NCBI RefSeq assembly: GCF_022828475.1
Contig: NZ_CP059557.1
Span: 3,519,470 to 3,583,469 of the forward strand
Origin: Saccharopolyspora gloriosae
GTDB taxonomy: Bacteria > Actinomycetota > Actinomycetes > Mycobacteriales > Pseudonocardiaceae
Reading direction: 5' to 3'
DNA length: 64,000 nt
The notes beneath the pieces are model-generated. The model searched no databases, was not told the DNA's origin, and was given only the letters and a program-made list of their open reading frames with translations. The translations under genes were made by a program, and so were the position numbers. Below are positions 25,339-32,446 of this stretch, in pieces. Position 1 is the stretch's first letter. The number at the start of each line of letters is the position of its first letter.

Positions 25339-26994
25339 TCAGCCCGCCAAATCGAGAATCGCGTAACCGAAGCCCGGCACCGTCAACACCTCGCCCTCCA
25401 CCCGGACACCGCTGTCCTCGACCGGCACCGCACCCGCCACCCGGCCATCGGGCACGCTGATCGTCGCCTCCGCACGCCGCGGATTGACCGTGACCAGGAA
25501 ACGATCACCGCGCAGGTAGGTCAGCGGATAGCCGTCGGAGAACACCCGCACGTCCGCCCGCGTACCGAGCTCCGGATGCTGCTTGCGCAGCGCCAGCAAC
25601 CGCCGCACGAAGTGCAGCAACGAACCCGGATCGGCCCGCTGCGCCGCCACGTTCGGCCGGCCCGGATCCGGATCGATCGGGATGTAGAGATCATCGGCGG
25701 GCGCCGAGGAGAACCCCGCGTTCGGGCCGTCGTCCCACTGCATCGGCGTGCGGTTGCGCTGACGCCCCGCGCTGCCCTCCACCTCCGGCAAACCCTCGAT
25801 CATGCGCATACCGATCTCCTCGCCGTAGTACAGCGCGGGCACCACCGGCCAGGTCAGCAGGAACGCGAACGCAACGGGCAGCTCCTCCGGACTGCGCACA
25901 CCGTCGTTGAGCCGGTTCGCACTGTCATGATTCGCCGTCGGCAACATGATGCGAGCGCGCCCGATGTTCTCCGTCGCCGTCGTCCAGGCATCGACGAAGA
26001 TCTTCGCGGTCCCGGTGCCCTCCGCGCCGAAGTACGGGTTCTCGTGCCACAACGACTTCCACGGCGCCCCGTCTCCGGGACCGTTGACCGGCAAGTAGAA
26101 GTCCGCGTCGAACCCGGCAGGCACCGACGTCTCCGGATCGCCCCACTCCGAGATCAGCACCGCATCGGGATGACTCCGCGCGACCCGCTCCCGAAGCTCC
26201 CCCCACAACCGGCTCGTCTCGACCCAACCCGGATCGTCCTTGACGAGCGTGGCGGCGAGATCGCACCGGAACCCCGCGATGCCCAGCCGCAACCAGTGAT
26301 CCATCACCTGGAAGATCGCCTCGCGGTTGCGCCGCGGCCCTTCCTCGTCGACGCCCTGACGCCACGGCTCCGCCGGATCCATCCGCGCGTAGCCGTAGTT
26401 GATCGCAGGCTGGGTGTCGTAGTAGTTCTTGCGGAACGCGCCGGGACGCGGGCCGGGGGAGACCACGAACTCCTCCGGCAGCGAACCGTCCTCGGGCAGC
26501 TGCTCCGGCGTGGCCCAGATGTAGTTGTGGTCGTTGTCGTCCCGCAACGAGTTCAGGAACCACGGGTGCTGGTCGGAGGTGTGACCCGCCACGAGGTCGA
26601 ACAGCACCCGCAGGCCGCGCCGACCCGCCTGCTCCACCAGCTCGGCCACGTCCTGCTCGTCGCCGTAACGCGGGTGCACGCCCGTGTAGTCGGCGATGTC
26701 GTACCCGGCGTCGGTCAGCGGCGACGGGAACACCGGGTTCACCCAGATCGCACCGACCCCGAGCCACTGCAGGTGGTCCAGGTGCTCGATGATGCCGCGC
26801 AGGTCGCCGACGCCGTTGCCGTCGGTGTCGGCGAAGCTCTGCGGATACAGCTGGTACAGGACCGTGTCGGCCAGCCACGAGGGCGTGCTCCCGGCCGCGG
26901 ACGCTCCCGAGCCGGCCAGCACGGAGGGCGCGAACGCCACACCTGTGAGAGCCGCACCCGTCCCGAGCATGAACGATCGCCTGGACACCACCAT
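25339..26994 (-). CDS. Tat-exported GH13 alpha-glucosidase-like enzyme
   Basis: This 551-residue glycoside hydrolase starts with a Tat signal (SRRSFMLGTGAALTGVAFA) and an Ala-rich cleavage region near residue 34. The GH13 barrel follows: VLYQLYPQSF, GAIWVNPVFPSP, DLVAGHTS, nucleophile Asp245 in GFRCDLA, acid/base Glu283 in LISEWG and Asp357 in ANHDS. It resembles oligo-1,6-glucosidase/trehalose-synthase-type enzymes, which are usually cytosolic, so export is notable. It should release alpha-glucose units outside the cell. A LacI-type operator lies 18-31 bases before the ATG. Confidence 0.9.
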   Translation of the reverse strand: MVVSRRSFMLGTGAALTGVAFAPSVLAGSGASAAGSTPSWLADTVLYQLYPQSFADTDGNGVGDLRGIIEHLDHLQWLGVGAIWVNPVFPSPLTDAGYDIADYTGVHPRYGDEQDVAELVEQAGRRGLRVLFDLVAGHTSDQHPWFLNSLRDDNDHNYIWATPEQLPEDGSLPEEFVVSPGPRPGAFRKNYYDTQPAINYGYARMDPAEPWRQGVDEEGPRRNREAIFQVMDHWLRLGIAGFRCDLAATLVKDDPGWVETSRLWGELRERVARSHPDAVLISEWGDPETSVPAGFDADFYLPVNGPGDGAPWKSLWHENPYFGAEGTGTAKIFVDAWTTATENIGRARIMLPTANHDSANRLNDGVRSPEELPVAFAFLLTWPVVPALYYGEEIGMRMIEGLPEVEGSAGRQRNRTPMQWDDGPNAGFSSAPADDLYIPIDPDPGRPNVAAQRADPGSLLHFVRRLLALRKQHPELGTRADVRVFSDGYPLTYLRGDRFLVTVNPRRAEATISVPDGRVAGAVPVEDSGVRVEGEVLTVPGFGYAILDLAG

Positions 26995-27011
26995 TGATCC
27001 ACTCCCACTGT

Positions 27012-27025
27012 TGACTACGTATGCA
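27012..27025 (-). promoter_or_regulatory. LacI-type operator of the GH13 gene
   Basis: TGACTACGTATGCA is identical over 14 bases to the site before the cupin operon and lies between the promoter and the GH13 start codon. Confidence 0.7.
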
Positions 27026-27144
27026 AAGTGCGATCAATGTACGCACTCCGCCGCCGGAGCGGAATACGCGCGACGAAGTCCGCGCCGTAGATCGGCCGCG
27101 CGGACCAAGTTCGGCAGGGGAGCGGCGCATCAACTCCCCGCCGG

Positions 27145-27804
27145 TCAGACGAGGCTCCCCGAACCCCAGAAGAACGGCCCCGACCTCGACGTCACGTGCA
27201 CTGCCCATCCGAGCGCGGCCAATCGCCGTTCGAGATCAGCAGGCCGATGCGGAACCTTCACGATGCGGTGTGCACGCCCGTCGTTGAGCTGCCGCCGGAT
27301 CGTCGTGGACGACTCGCCCTCGACGAGTTCGCCGGGAGAGCGGTGGGCGTCGTCGACGAAGAACACACGCCCTCCGGGTTTCAGGCAGTTCGCCACCAAG
27401 GCCCAGAACGAGCCGAACCGCTCGAGCGGCACGTGCGACAGCCAGAAGCCGAAGAAGACGACGTCGTACCGGTCGTCCGGCTCCCAGGAGAAGAGGTCGC
27501 CGCGCACGAACCGCACCCGATCGTCCCGGCCGATCCGATCTGAGGCGATCGCCAGCATCTCCGGGGACGCGTCCACGGCGGTGACCTCGTCGGCGTGCCG
27601 CAGCAGCCGCCCGGTCCACATGCCTTGACCGCAGGCGAGCTCCAGCACGGTTCCACCCGGCCCGAACGCGTCCAACGCGGTGACGAGCTCATCCGCACCG
27701 GCGAACGGGATGACGTGATCTTCGTACTCCGGCGCGATGGCGCGGTAGTGCGCGATCTGTTCGTCGAGGAGTTGATCGAGTTCGCTTGCATCGTCAGCCG
27801 TCAC
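27145..27804 (-). CDS. class I SAM-dependent methyltransferase
   Basis: This 219-residue protein has motif I VLELACGQGMWTG, the acidic residue of VTAVDASPEML, RFVRGDLFSW, and DVVFFGFWLSHVPLERF in motif IV/V, the pattern of class I small-molecule methyltransferases. The substrate is unknown. It starts with GTG at 27804 and stands alone, outside the LacI regulon. Confidence 0.85.
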   Translation of the reverse strand: MTADDASELDQLLDEQIAHYRAIAPEYEDHVIPFAGADELVTALDAFGPGGTVLELACGQGMWTGRLLRHADEVTAVDASPEMLAIASDRIGRDDRVRFVRGDLFSWEPDDRYDVVFFGFWLSHVPLERFGSFWALVANCLKPGGRVFFVDDAHRSPGELVEGESSTTIRRQLNDGRAHRIVKVPHRPADLERRLAALGWAVHVTSRSGPFFWGSGSLV

Positions 27805-28260
27805 GATCGTGATCTTCGCGGGAGCCGACGCGTCGCGGCAACAGAGTTCGCACGCCGTCTTTCGGAAGCACGCATTTCACTCCGGTCGCGGCCGCTGCCT
27901 GGCGGGGAGCGGGACTCCGATCCTTTACTTGACATAATGTAGATTATCGGCACTCGAGCTACCTAGGATTATCGAGTCGAGAGGGGCTGATTTCCGGCGG
28001 TCAACACGCTGGCGGCAAGGTCGTTCAACGGCCCGCAGCAGCGCGGCCCGGGCGCGCGTCGGCAGGCGTGCGCGCCAGTCGACGCCTGAGTGTCCGATGG
28101 GTCGTCGTCGCGGCAAGCGCGCCGACGCAGCGCGGCCGGGTGAGCCGGATGCATCCGGCGGCGGCCGACGACCGGCGCTCGATGTGGTCGAGTCCAGGCT
28201 CGGCCTGGTTCTCGCGAATACCCCACCTGACCTTGCCGTCCCACTCCACTTACGTAATTT

Positions 28261-28273
28261 CGTCACTGTGACG
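28261..28273. promoter_or_regulatory. perfect 13-base palindrome
   Basis: CGTCACTGTGACG is symmetrical about 28267. It could be an operator half of unknown use; no gene starts within 500 bases. Confidence 0.3.
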
Positions 28274-28531
28274 TTTCTAGGTGGCTTGGGCGATGTCTCG
28301 AACCTTCAGGGAACAAGATACGTCCTGGTGTTGATCAAGATCCGCGAGTCAATGTGGATCTAGAACGACTCAGGCGCCGGGACGGCGAGCCATCTCGTTG
28401 GTGCACGCGCGATCCGCGGCGGCACTGACGTCGACATCGCGGTGAGCGGCCGAACGACGCCGACCGGCGACCACGGTCACGGCCGGACCCGGAACAGTCC
28501 CCCGAATCACGGCCGCCCCCACTCCCTCTCC

Positions 28532-28563
28532 ATTTGGTGGATAATCAACGTTATCCACCAAAT
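28532..28563. repeat. 13-bp inverted repeat, operator or recombination-site-like
   Basis: ATTTGGTGGATAA (28532-28544) and TTATCCACCAAAT (28551-28563) form perfect arms around the 6-base spacer TCAACG. The site is unusually AT-rich for this genome and has no T-tract, so it is more likely a protein-binding site than a terminator. Confidence 0.6.
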
Positions 28564-28869
28564 CAGGCTGATCAACTTTGAGATCGGGCTGTCCGCACTC
28601 GCTCCCCGACCCGCGCGCCATGGTCGGTCCTCCGACACCGTGCCACTCCCCGAGCGGCTCCCTCCAAGCCGGTGCTCCCCGCCGCGGCTTCGCCCTGATC
28701 GCCCCTCCACTCCCCTCGTCCGCAGGCGGCGGTTGCCGGGCAGGGCCGCGCCCCTGTCCCCTGCGGACGGCGCGAGAAGCGGGCGTTGCTCGTTCGATAG
28801 GCGCGGGTGTAGGGATCTCGCGGGTGCGGGTAGTCCCAGGGCACAGGTCCATTGCAGGGAGGTCGAGGG

Positions 28870-29130
28870 ATGCTGCCCAGGCACGAACGCCGCCGAATCG
28901 CGGAGATCGAGAAGGGCCTGAGCACGCAGGACCCTGATTTCGCCCACCGTTTCCGGGAGGCGGAGCTGCCTGGGAGGTCCCGGCCGAAGGTGCGAGTGGT
29001 GCTGGGTGCTGTGGCCGTGGCGATCGCGCTGCTGTGCATGGTGCTGGGTGAGGTCGCCGGGTTCTTGTTGACCGGTGTCCTGGCGACGCTGCTGCTGGCG
29101 GGCCGCGATTGGCGATTGCTGACGGCGTGA
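28870..29130 (+). CDS. DUF3040-family small membrane protein
   Basis: This 86-residue protein begins MLPRHERRRIAEIEKGLSTQ and DPDFAHRF, the cytosolic helix of DUF3040, followed by two membrane helices (VRVVLGAVAVAIALLCMVLG and VAGFLLTGVLATLLLAG). The family is actinobacterial and of unknown function. GGGAGG lies 10 bases before the ATG at 28870. A strong hairpin ends the transcript. Confidence 0.82.
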   Translation: MLPRHERRRIAEIEKGLSTQDPDFAHRFREAELPGRSRPKVRVVLGAVAVAIALLCMVLGEVAGFLLTGVLATLLLAGRDWRLLTA

Positions 29131-29179
29131 ACCGCGCGTTGCCCCGGGGGTGACCCCTTCCCCACCGGCTGCGCGCTTG

Positions 29180-29224
29180 GAACCAGTGCAGGAGGTGCGG
29201 TCAGCGCACGGCCTGCACTGGTTC
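29180..29224. terminator. hairpin after the DUF3040 gene
   Basis: GAACCAGTGCAGG (29180-29192) pairs perfectly with CCTGCACTGGTTC (29212-29224); GTGCG/CGCAC in the loop extends it. It lies between two convergent genes. Confidence 0.7.
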
Positions 29225-29295
29225 TGAGCGCGGGCAGTGCGGTGAGCGCTCAGCGCCGCAGCGGCTCGACGGAGCCGGTGTCCGGGTTGAGTCCT

Positions 29296-29610
29296 TCAGG
29301 GGCGCCAGCGCGCTCGGTAACCGGGCCGGTCCGAGTAGGGCAGACCGAGGACGGCGCGGGTGGTGCAGCCGCGTTCGTCCTCCGGTGGGTAGGTCTGGCC
29401 GAGGGTGTCGCAGGGGCCGTTGCCGGTTCCGCAGTTCTGGTGCAGGCGCAGCAGGCGCGTTTTGAGTTCGCACTCGCGGAATCCGCGGAACACGTCGCCG
29501 AGGCAGCCGGTGTTGGTGGTGCCGGCTTCCATGTCCTCGCGTGCCCAGCGCAGCAGTTCGAGATCGATGTCGATCTGGCGCCGCAGGAACTCTGCGAACC
29601 GGTTCATCAC
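29296..29610 (-). CDS. DUF6221-family protein
   Basis: This 104-residue protein has FAEFLRRQIDIDLELLRWA at the start and the tail LGLPYSDRPGYRARWRP, which is the hallmark ending of DUF6221 (LALPYADHPDY..WRP), a small actinobacterial and phage-associated family of unknown function. Four Cys occur in the middle. GTG/ATG at 29610/29607 are alternative starts. It lies upstream of the epimerase gene's stop-side neighbour on the same strand but with its own region. Confidence 0.7.
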   Translation of the reverse strand: MMNRFAEFLRRQIDIDLELLRWAREDMEAGTTNTGCLGDVFRGFRECELKTRLLRLHQNCGTGNGPCDTLGQTYPPEDERGCTTRAVLGLPYSDRPGYRARWRP

Positions 29611-29716
29611 TGTCCCCCACCGCTGCTGCGGGGCTCGGCCCGCCGTGCGGGGCCGGAGTTCGGCCCGCTTCGGTGGGGACGCGGTGAGTAGCGGGGTGTG
29701 ACGCGGGGTGGGGCGG

Positions 29717-30532
29717 TCATGCTCCGGTGTGCGTCCATCCGAGTAGCCGTTGGGCTTTGCCGCAGTCGTAGAAGCCGCGGTGGCCGGTGAGGTCGCCGCG
29801 GAGTTCGACGTGGGGCCAGTACCGGCGGGCGAGTTCGAGGGAGGGCTGGTCGCTGATGGTGTCGGGGGCGACGACGTTGATCGTTTCGTGGCCTTGCCAG
29901 GTGGCGTGCAGTGCGGCTTCGAAGGCGCGGCCGACGGCGTCGGCGCGGACGTATCCCCAGAGGTGGTTGATGGCCATGTCGGAGTCGGTGGGGCCGAGTT
30001 GGGTGCGGGCGGTGTCGCGGGTTTCGGTGACGCCGTGGATGCGCAGGCTGCTGATGGTCATGTGGGGGTGGCGGCGGGCGATGCTGTCGGCTTGGGCTTC
30101 GGCGATCCACTTGGAGAGGCTGTAGGGGTCTTCGTTGTAGGTGGGGTGTTGTTCGTCGACGGGGAAACGTTCGTAGTGGGCGCGGCGGCTGAAGGCTCCG
30201 CCGATGGCGTTGATGCTGGAGGCGAGTGCGACGGTGGTGATGCCGCATTCGACGGCGGCGTGCAGGGCGTTGTAGCCGGCGGTGACGTTGGTGTTGTGCA
30301 CGGTGGGCGGGTCGGCTGCGTGCGGGTTGGGGATGCCTGCGAGGTGGATGAGCGCGTCGGTTCCGTCAAGGGCGTCGCGTAGGCGTGGGTAGTCGCAGGC
30401 GTCTGCGGTGATGGTGTCGGGGTCGGTCGTGGCGGTGCGGTCGATGGGGCGGGTGCTGTGCCCTGCGCGGGTGAGGGCTGTGATGACCGCGCGTCCCACG
30501 ACGCCTTGGGCGCCGGTGACTGCCACGAGCAC
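29717..30532 (-). CDS. NAD-dependent epimerase/dehydrogenase
   Basis: This 271-residue extended SDR has VTGAQGVVGRAV, DALIHLAGIPNP, LASSINAIG (Ser) and the catalytic pair in PYSLSK (YxxxK). It resembles sugar epimerases and uronate dehydrogenases; the product is not determinable. GGAGG lies 5 bases before the GTG at 30532. The gene is monocistronic and divergent from the amidase gene. Confidence 0.87.
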   Translation of the reverse strand: MLVAVTGAQGVVGRAVITALTRAGHSTRPIDRTATTDPDTITADACDYPRLRDALDGTDALIHLAGIPNPHAADPPTVHNTNVTAGYNALHAAVECGITTVALASSINAIGGAFSRRAHYERFPVDEQHPTYNEDPYSLSKWIAEAQADSIARRHPHMTISSLRIHGVTETRDTARTQLGPTDSDMAINHLWGYVRADAVGRAFEAALHATWQGHETINVVAPDTISDQPSLELARRYWPHVELRGDLTGHRGFYDCGKAQRLLGWTHTGA

Positions 30533-30729
30533 GGGTTACCTCCGTGGGTCCGGGTTGGTCGTCCGACGGTACCGATCGGTGGGTGTGAAGATCACCCCGC
30601 AACATCACGGTGGGTGGGCAACGGGTGGTGGCGGGTTTTCGCCAGGAATTCACGTCCTGGGGGTGCTGGGAGGCACGCTGCGGTTCTTAGGTTCACCAGC
30701 ACGATCACGAACCGCACTGGGAGGAATTC

Positions 30730-31842
30730 ATGTCGCGTCATCCTGAACTGGCTCGCCGCGTGTTGTTGGGCGCGGGGCTCGCCGTGACCGCCGCTGGGGC
30801 GCTGGGGGCACCTGCGGTCGCTGCGGGTTCGCGTTCCGCGCGGGGGTTCGCCGCGCCGTCGATCTCGGGCACTGGGGCGTGGGATGCCCGGTCGGCCAGC
30901 GGGAGCATCGACGTTCTCGATTCGAAGCCGAGCAAGATCATTGTGCATCACACGGCGACGCCGAACAGTTCTGATACGTCTCAGTCGCACGCGTTCGCGT
31001 TGTCGCGGCAGATCCAGGACTTCCACATGGACTCCAATGGCTGGATCGACACGGGGCAGAACTTCACCAATAGCAGAGGTGGGCATCTCACCGAGGGCAG
31101 ACATAAGAGTCTGGCCGCTTTGCAGGGCGGCTCGCAGCATGTGCTGGGGGCGCACGCGGGTGAGCAGAACGATGTGGCGCTCGGTATTGAGAACGAGGGC
31201 ACTTACACCGATGCGTCGGTGCCGGATGCGTTGTGGGAGTCGTTGGTGGAGCTGTGCTCCTACATGATCTCCCAGTACGGCATCAAGGCCGGGGCGATCT
31301 ACGGGCATCGTGATTTCATGTCGACGGCGTGCCCGGGTGATGTGCTGTACGCGCGGTTGCCGGATCTGCGGGAGGCGGTGGGTTCGGCGACGGGGCGTCG
31401 GGTGGTGCAGCCGGTGGTGTGGCCGTTGCTGCGGCCGGAGTCGGCGGGGCCGGTGGTCTCGGCGTTGCAGTTGTTGTTGCGCGCGCAGGGGTCGGGTGTG
31501 GTGGTCAATGGGGTGTTCGATGCGGCGACCGAGGATGCGGTGGCGGGGTTCCGGCGGGTTCGGGGGGTGGCCGGGGCGTCGTGCTTTGCCACTCGGGTGG
31601 TCGAGCCTGTGGTGTTCGGTGGTGGCGATTGGGCTCGGTTGGTTCCGGTGCTCGGTGTGGATGCGGGTGGCGATGCGGTGCGGGCGGTGCAGGTGTTGTT
31701 GACCGCTCGGGGTGTGCATTCGGGTGAGCAGGGCCGGTTCGGGGTTCGGACGGCGGGGGCTGTTCGGGAGTTGCAGGCGGCGCACGGGTTGCGGGTGACC
31801 GGGGTGTGCGACCGCGAGACGTGGTTGCGGTTGTTGGCGTGA
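30730..31842 (+). CDS. secreted N-acetylmuramoyl-L-alanine amidase with two peptidoglycan-binding domains
   Basis: This 370-residue protein has a signal peptide (MSRHPELARRVLLGAGLAV, Ala-rich to about 32), an Amidase_2/PGRP domain at about 60-220 with zinc ligands in IIVHHTAT, YGHRDFMSTACPGD (His and Cys), and two PG_binding_1 repeats at about 235-280 and 305-368 (GPVVSALQLLLRAQG ... GVFDAATEDAVAGFRR; DAVRAVQVLLTARG ... AVRELQAAHGLRVTG). It should cleave the MurNAc-L-Ala bond outside the cell. GGGAGGA precedes the ATG, and a perfect terminator follows. Confidence 0.93.
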   Translation: MSRHPELARRVLLGAGLAVTAAGALGAPAVAAGSRSARGFAAPSISGTGAWDARSASGSIDVLDSKPSKIIVHHTATPNSSDTSQSHAFALSRQIQDFHMDSNGWIDTGQNFTNSRGGHLTEGRHKSLAALQGGSQHVLGAHAGEQNDVALGIENEGTYTDASVPDALWESLVELCSYMISQYGIKAGAIYGHRDFMSTACPGDVLYARLPDLREAVGSATGRRVVQPVVWPLLRPESAGPVVSALQLLLRAQGSGVVVNGVFDAATEDAVAGFRRVRGVAGASCFATRVVEPVVFGGGDWARLVPVLGVDAGGDAVRAVQVLLTARGVHSGEQGRFGVRTAGAVRELQAAHGLRVTGVCDRETWLRLLA

Positions 31843-31847
31843 TGGGC

Positions 31848-31893
31848 GGGGATCGTCCGAGCCGATGTGGCGGCTCGGACGATCCCCTTTTTT
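31848..31893 (+). terminator. Rho-independent terminator of the amidase gene
   Basis: The 17-bp perfect stem (31848-31864 with 31871-31887) has a 6-base loop and is followed by six T. It begins 5 bases after the stop codon. Confidence 0.92.
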
Positions 31894-32446
31894 CTTTCGC
31901 GTCGCCGGTGCGGGACCGGCGGCACCGGTGCGCCGGTGTTGTTCGCTCGCCGTGTGGGCGAGGCATCGGCGTACCGGTCATCATGCGCACTTCGGTGTGC
32001 CCTGGCGCGGTGACGATCAGTGGTGCGGGTGGTGTTCACTCGGCCGCGCCGCGCGGGGGCTGGGGCGGTACCGGGTCGGGGGACGGTGCGTTGCGTCGTC
32101 CGGTCCGGTGTTCGTGCGGGTCAGTGCGTGTTTCTGGTGGTGGGGTGCTGTCGGCGGCAGGTCCCGGTGCGGGTGGTGGTGGCATCGGGGTGGACGGTGT
32201 TTGCGCCCTGGTCGCGTCCCCCGTGGGGTGCGGCTTCCCCATGCTTTGGTGCGTTGAACCCTCGGGTGCTGGACGAATCGTTCAGGCCCGGCGCGGTTCT
32301 CGGCTTAGTCCGTTCGACCGGTGCGGGTGGTGGTGCGCGTCTTTTCCGTGTGGCATTCGTATGAATTCGTAATTGTGGGGCGGCCGTTGGTGAATTTGGT
32401 GGCGGGTGCGCGCGGTTTCGTTTTGTGCGGGGCCGCTGTTGTTGGT
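31894..32446. other. intergenic region with no recognisable gene
   Basis: About 550 bases between the amidase terminator and the 3' end of the mannosidase. Several frames are open on both strands, but none has family-like sequence or a ribosome binding site. No hairpin obvious for the mannosidase was found. Confidence 0.5.

Larger units (their letters stand above)
27805..28869. other. gene-poor region with AT-rich palindromes
   Basis: About 1.06 kb without a convincing gene. It holds TTGACA at 27929-27934 overlapping the imperfect repeat ATAAT-GTAG-ATTAT (27934-27947), GATTATCG repeated at about 27942 and 27968, the palindrome CGTCACTGTGACG (28261-28273) and a long inverted repeat at 28532-28563. 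Local AT islands contrast with the high-GC surroundings. Confidence 0.5.

Noticed and set aside
31894-32446. Short open frames on both strands after the amidase terminator
   Set aside because: None has a ribosome binding site, a family motif or a protein-like composition.
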